Below are positions 11,188-23,240 of a stretch of 64,000 bases of DNA, in pieces. Position 1 is the stretch's first letter. The number at the start of each line of letters is the position of its first letter. Made by a program: the position numbers and the translations under genes. The stretch is taken from contig CM032228.1 of NCBI GenBank assembly GCA_019009955.1, positions 205,667,001 through 205,731,000 of the forward strand, read 5' to 3'. This DNA is from Riptortus pedestris. Lineage: Eukaryota > Arthropoda > Insecta > Hemiptera > Alydidae. A model generated the notes under the pieces. It was given only the letters and a program-made list of their open reading frames with translations, had not been told where the DNA came from and did no database searches.

Positions 11188-13063
11188 ATACTAGCTAAGG
11201 TACCCGGCGATGCCCGGGAAGTCATTGCTGACTGACTAATGATGGTATTTTTTATAGGAAGACTTCAATGTGTACAATTGCACTTCCCTCCACGATGTAT
11301 TGTTTTTTCAAAACAGCCAATCCTAAAGTGTAACTTTCAGGGTTAATAGAATAGAAATTTTAGTTTTGAAAGAATATATGGAAAATGGGTTCCTAATCTA
11401 TCCCTCCACGACTTTTTGAATATAATTCAAACCATAATCATGGTAGCATTTATTAAAATTAAATATCATCTATAATGAACATATTTCCTGCCAAAAATTC
11501 AATCCAAGCACTTATAGTTTTATAAATAAGATTATATCATATTAGTAAGCCTCAGTAGGAATCACTTCCGTCATGCCAGCATTCCACAGGAAAATAAGTA
11601 AACTCAATTAACTCCCGTCAATTTCCGCTCTCGCAGGAGCGTTATCATCATTGTTTTCCATAGAATATTGATTCAGAATATTATTTTAATAATTTATTTA
11701 CCTGATGGAACTAAAATAATAGATCCCTAAACATAATATCATTTATGTTCAAAATGCTAGATGATGGGAAGAGAGCCCTCCCTGCAACCTAAGCAATACT
11801 TTAAACATTCATATCGAGAATATATTAAATACCAGAAATGTATAAGAGAGTTTACATTTCTATTGGAAATAAATAACAAAGTTATAGGGAAAATAAATGA
11901 GGCGGCGACGGGAGAATTATAACCTCACTACTCCGAATCATACTTACAACTATCATATCAGACTAAAACATAACAATTTTTGTCATAATATGCATTTATT
12001 AAAAACACTTAAATAAGCACTAATAAAATTAATGACTCCCGCTATGGCATTAGCGTATATGCCGTGTTAACTTCATTTATGGCAAAAGTGAATACAACAA
12101 AAGTTACTTATAAATAACAAATGTAGCAAAACAACTTTTGCTATGTGCACGTTTGCTGAAAAAAAAATGGAAAATGAAAATTGCGAATTTTTATCTCAGG
12201 CCTGTCTTATAACCCTTACTCCCGTTTGAACCTAAACATTTTTAATATAGCTTATAATCATGGAAGAATTAATGCTAATTCGCATACCAAGTTTTGTTAA
12301 ATTCGGTTCAATCGTTTTGAGCTCAACAAAAATTGTTGGCTTCTGCTTTAGTTTTTTAACGTTTATCTCGTTTATTACTTTGTTATACAGCAAAAGTGAA
12401 TTTAACCAAAGTTACTTTAAATAACAAAATAAACAACGTTTGTCATGTGCATATTTGCAGAAAACCAGTAGAAAAAGAAATATCGCTATTTTTAATTTCA
12501 GGCCTCCCTTATAACCCAACTCCTGCCCGTCCCTAGAAATGTTTGTATGGCTTATTATAAGGAAGGCGTTAGTGCTAATACACATACTGAGTGTTTTATT
12601 TAGTTCGGTTGAGTCTTTTGTGCCAAATAATATTGTTGACACCCGCTATAATTTTTAGCGTATAACGCCTTTATAGTTCGGTATACGAAAAAAGTGTATA
12701 TAACAAAAGTTACTCTAAAAAACAAAATAAACAACTTTTGTTATATGCATATTTGCCAAAAAACCAATAGGAAACGAAATATCGCTATTTTTAGTTTCAG
12801 GCCTCCTTTATAACCCCCACTCCTGTTCGTCTCAGAGAATATTAATATAAACCTAAAGTCTAAGTGGTTGGGTTAGTAGTAATATACATACTAAGTTCAT
12901 AAAATTCGGTTCAGCCGTTTATGCGTGAAAAGGTAACAAACAAACAAACAAACAGACACCAAAGAAACAAAATGCAGTTATGGTGTCTATGACATGTGAA
13001 ACGAAAAGTTATCGTGAAATTTCGAGAAAAAAATCAATGTACAAACAGAAGTTACAATTTTAT
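11188..13063 (+). mobile_element. R2 full-length long copy, three internal monomers
   Basis: Starts ACTAGCTAAGGTACCCGG directly after a (TA)n tract and ends ACAGAAGTTACAATTTTATA. Three repeats of about 300 bp are marked by CAACTTTTGC at 12131, CAACGTTTGT at 12433 and CAACTTTTGT at 12731. Each has a TTTCAGGCCTCC-like block followed by an ATTCGGTTCA-like block. The last carries the (AAAC)n run and the terminal 150 bases found once per element. No coding capacity. The left (TA)n belongs to an R1 left half (11043-11128). Confidence 0.65.
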
Positions 13064-13079
13064 AGGAAATATGTGAATA

Positions 13080-13470
13080 TTATGTGAATAAATATAAATG
13101 AGAAATCTTTTAGCCAATTTTAATAGCCTCCCAACGGAAAACGTTTGAATTGCAAACGAATAAGCCAGCCAACCTCTCAGAGCTGAACAGATAGAATTAT
13201 TCTTTACCAGAAAGAAAAATAATTTTGGAAATATATCAGAATATAGCAATTAAATTTATTTAAAACTATTTACTATTTTTAAGACTTCAATTAATAATGA
13301 TAAGAATAATTTTTACCTCAATCACTCAAATTTTAGTAGTCCTAGAACGTAAGACGGGGGTGGGGGAGGCGATCAACAGAACATATTTGTACGTATTGCG
13401 TATAATAAAGGTCTCTTGAAAACAATATTTGGTATTTAAGCTTTGAATTAAGTGGTTATTATGAGATGAC
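13080..13470 (-). repeat. R1 long-form middle, inverted
   Basis: Matches in reverse the long-form section seen at 18180-18480 and 46080-46320 (GCCAGCCAACCTC, CAATCACTCAAATTTTAGTAG, poly-G run). No ends are visible. Confidence 0.5.
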
Positions 13471-13673
13471 CACCATCAATGCTAGGCCTTAAGCCCCTCC
13501 CAAGTTTTGAAAACCTCTTTTCGACAAGCTCCACGGTCTGACAATAGTTTGTCAACGACAATTTACAGGTTAGAGTATAAAGCGGGAGGTTAAAGTGAGG
13601 CTTTCCTGCAAGCTGGTATCTCCGTAAAAATAAAAGTATTTTTACTTACTCTACCGACACTAGCATATTAAAC

Positions 13674-13790
13674 TTCCTTCCTGTTGATCTTGACGGTAGT
13701 TGGCTTTGGTGATCTGGAGGTGTTGCAGTTGCAGGGGCCCTTCCATTGCACTTGCACACCAGTACCTTGCCTGGTCGAACTTTTTTAAAG
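13674..13790 (-). other. GC-rich stretch with an open frame, possible exon or relic (minus strand)
   Basis: Much richer in G+C than its surroundings. The minus strand reads RQGTGVQVQWKGPCNCNTSR and then PKPTTVKINRKEV before TAA; the other two frames are also open over most of the length. Not recognised. It could be a small last exon or part of an old mobile element. Confidence 0.2.
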
Positions 13791-14004
13791 GAGAGTTATG
13801 CTAATCGTTGGTGGTAACTTTTCTTGCAACTCTAAATGGACAATAATAATGCTTAGACCCATTTTAATGATTGTTTTAGTGTCCATGTCCAATTGTTTCT
13901 TATGATTAAAGATACTAATAACTAATCAGTAGAAAAACAAATAAAAACAAGAATTGTTGATTAAAAATTCTTTAATACAAAAAAGCAAATTTTTACACAA
14001 TTAT

Positions 14005-14228
14005 TATTATTTATTAACGTCCACTTTTTGAACTAAGGCTAATTGGGACGGGTTATCTACAGGTTACCACCCTTTTCTAGCCAGGGTGGGATTTTAGGAT
14101 GTTATTTAATGAATTTCGCCACTAAATAATTTCCTTTGCCCAGGCGAGAATCGAACTCGCCACTCAAGGTTTACCATGTGAGATAAAGGCTAACGCTTTA
14201 ACTCGCATGGCTAACCTGAGCCCCCCCC
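14005..14228 (-). mobile_element. tRNA-derived SINE, full length
   Basis: In reverse: GGGCTCAGGTTAGCCATGCG, GCGAGTTCGATTCTCGCCTG (box B with its stem), GGCTAGAAAAGGGTGGTAAC and AAAAAGTGGACGTTAATAAA plus an (AAT)n tail. The best conserved tRNA-like head in the window. Confidence 0.8.
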
Positions 14229-14433
14229 TCAAATTAAAAAAAATACAAATTAACAATCTTTTTTTATTTTACAGTTGTCATTAGTTCAATTGCACAACGA
14301 AATACAATTTAATTGTTATTTTGTGAAAGAACTAGCCTTTGAGCAACAATTTCATTCACATTTACTGGTATGATGGACAACTTCGGCAATGGTTGCTTCG
14401 TCAGTTTCCGTGGGTAATAATTGACGATCACTT

Positions 14434-15150
14434 TTAGCAGATTTCCCTTAACTGAAATCACTATTGCGGTCGTACTCATGATGCCAGTTTAGAAAAATTT
14501 CTTCAAAATGTCCATCGATCCTACCCAGGAGATGACGAAAATGAGGTACGTTCAAAATTTATTATATATATATATATAATATATATTTGTCTGTTAACGA
14601 CTCTAGTGGACGCAATTTTTGTTTGATCATTACCAAACTCGGAATTTAATCGTTTTATGTAAAAAGGAAGATCAAGTTCGTTAATGGCTGAAATCGGACC
14701 TCAGTGGGAGGGGGATTTTTTAAAATTCAAAAATATCTCCTTTATTATGAGTCGAATCGAAAAAATTGTATAGAATAAATCTTATTGCAAATTAAATTTA
14801 CTTATAAATTTGTTCTATACATTTAATCTGTATCTTGAATACTAACCGAGATATTTGCATTTGTACTTTCTGCGTGTGGTCATCAGTAGGCTAGCGTTCG
14901 GACTTTCCGCCGAGAGCTCTGGCGGCCGTTTCCATAACTATTCGTCCTCGTTGAATAGGTTTAGAGAGTTAGGTTAACTGTTTTTTGGGGCTAGAGAAAC
15001 TACTGGGTTATTACGCCCTAAATAATGTTTTAGGTTTGGTTGTTTCTTACTACTTCAGTTGTTTTTAGGCAGTTTTCTCTATTGTAAAACTTCACGTGGG
15101 AAATCTGCTTAGTTTACGCAGCCTCTGCGTGACTGACTTTTTTTTTATAG
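14434..15150 (+). mobile_element. R1 full-length short-form copy
   Basis: Carries the left end, a short TA tract at 14563-14586, TCCGCCGAGAGCTCTGGCGG, and both right-end hairpins followed by a T run. Closely similar to 33154-33891. Confidence 0.7.
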
Positions 15151-15199
15151 CCTAATAAGGTGTAATCAATAGGCTATCATACATATGTTTGAGCTGAAC

Positions 15200-15960
15200 A
15201 TGTTAACAAATGTAATTGCAGAGCTTCAGATGTGCAAATTGCTTTTGCATTCGCAACCGCGTCTCCACCAGAACCTCCATCTCTACTGGAGCTGGTGGAC
15301 CCTCCACATGACAGTGACCTGCCGCCACATTTCTTTGGACAGTGTTGCTACTATTATTGGAAATAGGATGCATATTGTAAATATTTTATAATTGTGATCT
15401 ATATATAAACACTGATGATGTTACGGGAGGCCTGAGGTGTAGTTGGCTAAATCTCTCAACCAATCAACATATGCCTTCCTCGCTACCTTTAATTCCCACC
15501 TCTGCCCCCGCTGTACCTTTGGTTTCCCACACCAGCGGTCTCCATTTAATAAGAGATATAAAATTTTGAATAGATAAATTGGGCCTAATTCACCGAGCAC
15601 GGCTAAGAACAAATGTGCAACATTTGGGAGATTTAGTTTAAGTCCAAAAAGCCCTAGGGGAACCCGCAGCTGCGACTCCTTTGCCACTGTTCACAGAAGT
15701 GGCAGCAAGAGCCTAACTAACTAGCCTACATACCTAAAGCCTTCCTTGCTACCTGCTCCAGCACTCGCTGTGGAGGTTTTCGGGGTAGAAGTCAGTATCT
15801 CTTCAGCTCTAGGACATGCACGCATTGCTCAGTGTGGAACTGCTATCTTTCCTTTGACTCGCTGCTCCTCGGACTGCCCAGCTCTTCTTGTCACCGTCTC
15901 TCCCCGAGGACGGTCCGGTGACACTTCTTAGTGGAGAAATAGAAGTCGAATTTCGCATGA
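15200..15960. other. GC-rich unassigned block, broken open frames
   Basis: A block of higher G+C flanked by R1 repeats. On the plus strand from about 15225, after TTGCAG, it reads FATASPPEPPSLLELVDPPH in one frame. Around 15421-15687 the minus strand is open for 88 codons. Near 15746-15931 the plus strand is open for 61. Nothing was recognised, and the frames do not join. A decayed mobile element or captured gene pieces are both possible. Confidence 0.25.
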
Positions 15961-16606
15961 CAACAACGGCGTACAATTCCAGAACTTGGGAAATCTGCTT
16001 TATTTACGCAGCCCATGAATGACGGACTATTTATTTTAAATGAATGATATCGTTTGGATGCTCTCAGAATAAAATAAACAAATGAGATCAATAAATAAAA
16101 GCACGTTTTATCTTATTTAAAATGTACGTTATATGATTATCATCACTTCATATCTTGGTTCTTAGACACACTCGTGAAATACCATGAAGAGGCGACCACT
16201 TATATAATTTGGGTAAACCCACCTTAGAATATGGTCAAGATATTGACCTTCTACCGAAAAATTGGACTTTTCAAGTTTAATTTCCCACTTGGTTTCCGAA
16301 GTGTATAATATAATAGTATAACCAATTAGAGTATAACATTGTTGTCATTGACCTTTGATATGGGTATATCTCGATGTTGTCATCTGAAGCTCGGAAAACT
16401 AAATTTAAGTGCTAATTTTGATTACGTTATCTCATCGCTATCAATATTTACTCAAAGATAACTAAGCTATTATAATTCATAAATATATGTACTTTGGTAT
16501 CACGTTGTCTATTTGGCACTTTTCAGATTGATGAGAGTCCTAACGCAATTTACTTTGCCTAAATATAGTTTACATGGAATTATCAAATGTTTTACTGTTC
16601 AACTAG

Positions 16607-16675
16607 GGCTCAGGTTAACCATGTGTGTTAGTTAAACCCTTAGTCTCAAATACTAAACCTAGAGTGGCGTGTTTT
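16607..16675 (+). repeat. SINE head fragment
   Basis: GGGCTCAGGTTAACCATGTG and CTAGAGTGGCGTG match the tRNA-like head, then a T run. Confidence 0.6.
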
Positions 16676-16913
16676 TTTTTTTGTTTTTTTTTCCTAATTT
16701 CCTCTACATAGTAACCCTATGTCGAGGGATTTTATTTTTCTGCACATCCCATGCATAACATATTAAAATGATTAGTTTTTCGCCCTAAAACTTTACGAAA
16801 CAAACAAACACATTAAAATGTATATAAGATTATAAAAATTAAATTTAATTAAATAAACAAAAAACATTAAATAGCACAATTAAATAACCAATAAAAATTA
16901 CATAATATTAATT

Positions 16914-17497
16914 TTATATTATATTTTCCTCTCTCAGCTTAAGGATATTGTAGGCTATTTCTTTTAATAAATTTATGTGTTTTGAAAATAAAATATCGGG
17001 ACTGATAGGCCATCTGGGAATATGAGTCCTTAACTGTCTTCGTATCTCTTGAGTCAGTCTACATTCATAAATCAGGTGGGTGAATGGCTGTTCTGTGTAA
17101 CTGTCGCATTTACAAGTATTTGAGCCAGTAAGTTTGAATCTGTATAAGTAAGAGTTTGTATTTCCGTGTCCAGTTAGTATTTGTGTGAGATAAAATGTAT
17201 GTTGGGATAGTGGGATATTGGTTTTTAAAATAGGGATATATAATTTTAGACGTAATCCTTTATCTGTTTGATTCCATCTGTGTTGCCACAAATTAATACT
17301 TCTTTCTCTCAATAAAGATTTTAACAAAGTTGGAGAATTTTATTATAAATTACCTGTTCACTACTTTTGGCGTGGATATCAACTATTTCATTGCCCATAA
17401 TTCCTGCGTGTGCCTTGACCCATTTGAAGTGAATGAAAGTCAGTCTGTTTTTTAATTGTGCTATATTATGGCGTATTTGTTCTATATGTTCGTCGTG
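16914..17497 (-). mobile_element. 5'-truncated non-LTR retrotransposon fragment with RNase H end
   Basis: Read on the minus strand from 17497. The first frame holds FIHFKWVKAHAGIMGNEIVD, the C-terminal RNase H motif of I- and R1-type non-LTR retrotransposons. After a frameshift near 17330 the second frame (17327-16914, 137 codons) holds LTQILTGHGNTNSYLYRFKL and a C-x-C...H-x4-C knuckle typical of the end of such pol proteins. The 5' end stops directly at an R1 repeat at 17503. Dead copy: truncated and frameshifted. Confidence 0.8.
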
Positions 17498-17502
17498 GTT
17501 TT

Positions 17503-17623
17503 AGGCAATTCCCCTGGGAAATCAGCTATTGATTGTATTGACGGAATTTTCGAAATTTTTCTTCAAATGTCCATCGATCCTACTTAGTAGATGACGAAAA
17601 TGAGGTCCGTTCAAAACTGTATA

Positions 17624-17668
<45 letters not shown>

Positions 17669-19192
17669 CACCTATATATATAGGTTAAATATATATTTGT
17701 CTGTTACCGCTCTAGCGGTCGCAATTTTTGTTTGATCGTTACGAAACTTGAAAATTATTAGTCGTTTTATGTAAAAATAAAGATCATTAATATTTTATAT
17801 TCGTTAACGGCTGAAATCGGAAACCAGTGGGAGGGGGGGTTTAGAGGGAGCTGATTTTCGAAAATTAAAATTCGAAATATCTCCGTTACTTATACGTCGG
17901 ATCGAAGAATTGTGTAGAATGACAATCTTATTGCAAATTACATTTACTATAAATATTGTTCTGGATACATATTTCCGTATCAAGTGAGTATTAACCGAGA
18001 TATTGGTATTTTTTGTAATGAGTTCCGCTTTAAACCAGTAAAACCCCCTCTCTACTAGGGACATATTAAAAATAAAGTTAAATCTCATGAACCACCTCAT
18101 TATTAGGTTGAAATACATAATACTGTTTTTCAAACAAAGCTTTATTTTACGAGGACCTCAACAAACGTTTTTATATCTCGGTAATAATACGTTAAACTGT
18201 TGACCCCCCCCCCCAGGATTTATCTCAAGTTTCTTGACTACAAAAATCCGAGTGATTGAGATAGAAATTATTTTGATTCATTTCAAATTAACTCCACTAA
18301 CTATAATAAATGCGGAGTTTCCAATAAAATTAATATTTTATATTCAGATATATTTCTTTAATTGTTTGTTTTTCCGGTCTATCTATCGATACTGCGCTAC
18401 AAGGTTCGCTAACCTGTTTGTTTACAATCCAGCCGTATTACGATGTAGGGACTATTAACTTATATTGTAAATTCACTGAAAGATTTCTCATTGCCGTTTG
18501 TAATTATTCACTAATATTCACGGAAGTGTTACCTGTATGTATATTTATCTATTGCAAACCTTCGCTGGCTAACCTGCTTTTTCCTTAATTATGTGAAAAT
18601 CTCATAACCGTCTGAATCTTTTTTTGCCTCCCCCCCCTTTTTATTTTCTTCCCGGATTCCTAAATATGGAATGGTTGTGATTAAAATTATTCTGGTTTAT
18701 TATTAATTACAGTACTAGATATAATAAATAGTTATGAATAAAATTTATAACTTATATTCAAATATATTTCCGTAATTGCTTTTATTTCCGGTAAAAGCTG
18801 GCTAACCTGATCATTTACAACTCAGACTGTTTGCTATCAGGAAGGTTCTTACTATTTGACTTGCCCTTTCTTTATTTGTTTACTTAATATTCACAGCAGT
18901 ATTAAGTTTTACAAATAATAGATATTCTGTGGTACTATTTTGTGTTGGTGTAATAAGTGTTCAGAGCGCTGCTATCATTAAAAGTAAGTCCATCTTTTGT
19001 GCTCTTGTTGTTTTTTTTAGATTGAATTGTTTTTAATTTAATCTCGGAGCCTAATGTACGAGAGTTACTTTCCTGCAAATAGCTATTTCGGCCGTTTCCT
19101 TGACTGGCTCGGTTCTCGTGAAATTTCTCTATTGTAAAACTTCACGTGGGAAATCTGCTTAGTGTACGCAGCCCCTGCGTGACGGACTTTTT
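17503..19192 (+). repeat. R1 long-form copy or copies
   Basis: Left end at 17503 abutting a LINE fragment, (TA)n at 17622-17670, CTCTAGCGGTCGC at 17711, then a degraded and partly duplicated long-form middle. A clean right end is at 19121-19192 (CTTCACGTGGGAAATCTGC, CTGCGTGACGGACTTTTT). Confidence 0.6.
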
Positions 19193-19195
19193 CAT

Positions 19196-19355
19196 GAGTG
19201 GCGGGTTCAACTCCCGCCTAGGCAATAGGAATTTATTTAGTGACGGAATTCAATAAATAAAATCCTTAGTCCCACCCTGGCTAGAAAAGGGTGGTAACCG
19301 ATCCCAATTAGCCTTAGTAGCAAAAAAGTGGATATTAATATAAATAAATACTCAA
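19196..19355 (+). repeat. SINE lacking its head
   Basis: Begins at GAGTGGCGGGTTCAACTCCC (box B), has GGCTAGAAAAGGGTGGTAAC, ends AAAAGTGGATATTAATATAA. It abuts an R1 right end at 19192. Confidence 0.7.
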
Positions 19356-19489
19356 CACGCCATATGATTTATTAATAATAGGAGAAATATAGGTTGTACA
19401 AACGCAGTCAACATATCATTGATTGTGAAATAGTAATAATTTAATAATTCAAAGCTTAGGGTAAAATCAGCTGAGGCATATTCCTCACT

Positions 19490-20090
19490 TCAAAAACGTC
19501 AGCCACACAAGGGCAACGTAAACTAAGCATATTTCCGAGGTGCGATGAGTAGAAATGGGGGTTTACTGAAGGCTGAAAACAAGAAAGTACGAATAATTCG
19601 TTTAATATTTGAGATACGAAATAAATGAAAAGACCCAAATTAGTTTAACATGATTGGTTCCATAACACTCTTTGATGTGGAGATATAACTTTTCGAATTG
19701 CTACTCTCTCGAAACCCCCTATTTCAGCCAATAACAAATGTGATCTTTAGTGTTGACTGAAACGGTTAAAAATCGAGTATGGTAAAGATCAACTAAACAT
19801 TTTAAGAAGTTGAGTCAAGAAATAAAAAATAAAAAATTTTAATTGATGACTTCATCGCAAAACGTATAATATAACATCATCTAGCAAAGGTTCAATCTGT
19901 TCGAAATCAATAATTGGTATTAAGCTTAGAATCAGGCGTTCCATGGTATATTCGCTTATTGTAAATGTACAAATACTAGAAGTATTCGTTTACTAAAGAC
20001 TAGAAACTAAACTAGAAAAAGCGTCTCGCAGGGGCTACGTGAACTAAGCAGATTTCCCAAGCGAAGGTTTACAATAGATAAATATATATA
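19490..20090 (-). repeat. R1 fragments, inverted
   Basis: Two right-end remnants on the minus strand, near 19498-19550 and 20020-20085 (GTCTCGCAGGGGCTACGTGA on the plus strand), with degraded middle between them. The R2 copy at 20094 starts directly afterwards. Confidence 0.5.
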
Positions 20091-20093
20091 CTG

Positions 20094-20844
20094 ATTAGCT
20101 CAGATTCGCTCGGGAATTCATATGAAGCTTAATGGTGATGGTATTTTTTTTGGCAAGGCTTTACTTTGCACAATATTTTGACATTTACCCGTCCCAGTGT
20201 TTAGTTTAAATACCCGTCGTTTCTGTGGATTTGTTAATAATAAAATTATTTTTTTATGTAAGACTTCACTGTCATATTTCCCGTTTCCTGTGCATTATGC
20301 ATAGATTTGAATTATTAAGCACAAAATATGAACATACATTTGAATTAGTTTTTCCCGGTGAGATACCTTGTAGTTCCAAAGAATTGTTGAGCAAATTTCA
20401 CTAAATAATAAAATAAACCACTTTGTTATGTGCATATTTGCCGAAACCCCAATAGGAGACGAAATATCACTATTTTTAATTTCAGGCCTCCCTTATAACC
20501 CCCACTCCTGCCCGTCCCTAGAAATGTTAGTATGGCTTATTATAAGGAAGACGTTAGTGCTAATTCACATACCCAGTTTGGTTTAGTTCGGTTGAGTCTT
20601 TTGTGGCAACCCCCACTCCTGTTCGTCTCAGAGAATATTAACATAGCCTAAAGTCTAAGTTGGGTTAGTAGTAATATACATACCAAGTTTCATAAAATTC
20701 GGTTCAGCCGTTTATGCGTGAAAAGGTAACAAACAAACAAACAGACACCAAAGAAACAAAATGCAGTTATGGTGTCTATGACATGTGAAACGAAAAGTTA
20801 TGGTGAAATTTCGCGAAAAAAATCAATGTACAGACAGAGGTTAC

Positions 20845-20850
<6 letters not shown>
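20094..20850 (+). repeat. R2 copy, shorter form
   Basis: Starts CTGATTAGCTCAGATTCGCT and ends CAGACAGAGGTTACAATTTT before (TA)n (20851-20900). Two monomers, the first cut short. Inner (AAAC)n run and CAGTTATGGTGTCTATGACA as in other copies. Confidence 0.65.
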
Positions 20851-20903
<53 letters not shown>

Positions 20904-20949
20904 TTTCACCGCCGCAAATATTAAAGATTAAATACAAATCTTTCAGTTA

Positions 20950-21705
20950 CAAGTTAATAACTCTACAAAGGAAGATATCAGAATTGTAAACAAACAGGCC
21001 AGCCAACCTCAATTCTGGACGGGAAAGAAACCCATTAATGGAATATTTCTTAATAAAACATATTTATTTTATTTTAAGCTATTTCCTATAGCTAATGCTG
21101 TAATTTGTAACGAATCAGAATAATTTTAATCTCAATTAATTAAATTTTAGTAGCCCAAGAACAAAAGGAGGGGGGGGGATCAACAGAATGTATTTGCATA
21201 TCTCACAAAGTAAAAGTTCAATGACAACAATATTCCTTATTTAACCTTGTAGTGATGTGGTTCATGATATAACAGCTTATTATTAATATGACACGAGTAG
21301 GAGTCCAAATCCAAATATCTGGTTACTATTCATGATACAGACAATATGTATAGAACAACATTTTTAGATTATTCAATTTTCAACAAGTTTGGTTCAACAC
21401 AATGTTTTGCTCCGACGTATAGTAACGGAAGTAATTTGAATTTTCGAGACCCCCCCCCCCTCCCAGTGGTCCGATTTCTGCCATTAACGAACTTGATCTG
21501 CCTTTTGACATAAAACGATTAAATATCAAATTTGATAACTCAAACAAAACTTGCGACCGCTAGACCGTTAACAAATATATATATATATAATTTTGAAGGG
21601 ACCTCATTTTCGCCATCTCCTGGGTGGGGTCGATGGACATTTGAAGACATTTTTCGAAAATCGCATCATGAGTACGGCCTCATTAGCTGATTTCCCTTCA
21701 GCAAT
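20950..21705 (-). repeat. R1 long-form copy, inverted
   Basis: Reverse copy ending at 21705 with the left palindrome half, a short TA tract at 21576-21589, and the long-form middle with poly-G and poly-C runs. The right end is lost. Confidence 0.6.
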
Positions 21706-22298
21706 TAAATTTGCAACTACAGGAGTAATTGAATATTAGTTTTCTCACATAACAGAGATATTTTGAACATGATCTGTAGTTTTACACAAAGCGTTTTAAA
21801 GATAACGGTAAATCTCCAATATGAAGCTCGCTATTGCAAGTTGATCTTGGCGCAGGCTCCCCAGAAGAATACATCTGAATAGTCCACTAGATACAATCGT
21901 ATCTTAATTAACAGGGGTCGTACGGTGAGATCACTCACAGTGGAAAACCCAGCTAAAGTGTAGTTTAGCCCCCCCCCCATACACCACCTATTTTCGTCAA
22001 CGTCTAAGGATCCAACAAATTAGGTGAGTTAAAAAAAAATTAAGTTAAAATTAAAATCCCCACCCTCAGTTAAAACCACCGATGGCGTATTTTGGAAATT
22101 TTTGAATGCGGTCACTAAAGTCTAAAGTGTAAAAAATATAAAGTTAAAAAAACAAAATTCCCGCGGTCGTCATTTTGAAAAGTGTGCCACCAAGGGGGGA
22201 ACTAAACTACTTTCACCGGAAAATACTTATCATGAATACGTAATTAGGAGGCTAAAGGTCGAAAAGTGCTTGAGTGCCAAACGGCCCAAAAGGAATAT

Positions 22299-22905
22299 TG
22301 TTGCGAAAATTAAATACATGAATAATCCTTCAGAGAGAGAGTCGCGTATTTGGGAAGTGCGAGATAGATCAAAGAAGCCGACAGAGGGTCGAGCTCCTAC
22401 AAGACCCTTCCAATCCAGACGTCAAAGGGCCCAGCCAATTCCACTTTGATGTATGCCGACGACCTATATAAAGAACCGCCCAGCCGTGAGCGAGTCAGTT
22501 TCCTTCTCAACTGCTTATATGTGAGTTAGGTGCTACAGTGCGACTTAGTACATTGCGGTAGAGTGTATTTATAAGATGAACAGTGTTGTGCCGTGACTGT
22601 AAGTAACAGTTTAGTGCTGTGTTTAAGACAGTGCAGTGCCGCGAAGTGAAGGACAGTGCAGTGCCGTCTTTTGATGTACTTCAGTGACCGTGAGTGAATT
22701 ATTGGACTGTGTAATCTGAAGAACAGTGACGCTATCAGTGTATACTCTGAGTAGTAATTAAGAATAATTACCAAGTATATTGTGCATTGTGAAATAAATT
22801 GTGCAGTGATAAAAACTGTGAAACTTGTGAGTATTTAATTTTGCAATCCAAAAAGAACTGCTATTAACAACGTTTATTGCTGGTTTTGGTAATAAAAACG
22901 TAACA
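22299..22905 (+). mobile_element. Solo LTR of an LTR retrotransposon
   Basis: A 607-bp unit that starts TGTTGCG and ends GTAACA, flanked on both sides by the 4-bp direct repeat ATAT (22295-22298 and 22906-22909). Inside are TATATAAAG at 22465 and TCAGT at 22495-22499, a spacing of 32 bases to the initiator A, and AATAAA at 22793 and 22891. No internal region or partner LTR is near, so it is probably the product of LTR-LTR recombination. A 4-bp duplication fits Gypsy-type elements. It sits just upstream of copy A exon 2 in the same direction. Confidence 0.82.
22465..22499 (+). promoter_or_regulatory. Core promoter inside the solo LTR
   Basis: TATATAAAG at 22465-22473 and the arthropod initiator TCAGT at 22495-22499 have consensus spacing. 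Both look intact. A transcript started here would run toward ACADM exon 2 at 23153, unless it ends at the LTR's own AATAAA signals. Confidence 0.6.
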
Positions 22906-23152
22906 ATATTGTTGCTCCATACAAATGTTAAATTAACGAGGAAAGAATTAGTGATTACTTATTATAAGTTTGAAATAAAAGAAATATTAGGACACGTGTT
23001 CTAGAATCAGAACGATTAAATAGTTCTCAAATAATACAAAGCAAACTATACAAAATTTGATAACATATAATGCTCATTTGTTCTAAATTTTGCTTGAAAT
23101 GAAACATTGATTGGATTATTGGAAGGCAATAATATCATGTTATTTGTTTCAG

Positions 23153-23240
23153 ATCATTACATCTTCAAACGTTAAGTTTCCTGTGGCACAATTTTCCAGG
23201 AAGTTTTCTTCTGCTCTTAGCTCCAATGGAGTTAGTTTTG
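23153..23240 (+). CDS. ACADM: Copy A exon 2: mitochondrial transit peptide exon
   Basis: This exon is not part of any long open frame and was found by homology to 49143-49230. Both are 88 nt, begin in phase 0 after TTTCAG or TTTTAG, and end in phase 1 with the first base of the next codon. The peptide contains [17 protein letters not shown], rich in Ser, Arg and Phe and without acidic residues, as expected for matrix import. The intron after it is only 91 bases. A solo LTR in sense orientation ends 247 bases upstream. Confidence 0.85.

Noticed and set aside
14130..14228. A functional tRNA gene on the minus strand
   Set aside because: The box-B-like part is good, but the head is joined to the SINE body, repeated several times in the window, and does not fold into a full cloverleaf by eye.
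22526..22774. 82-codon minus-strand frame
   Set aside because: It is antisense within the solo LTR, in a run of CAGTG-rich sequence.
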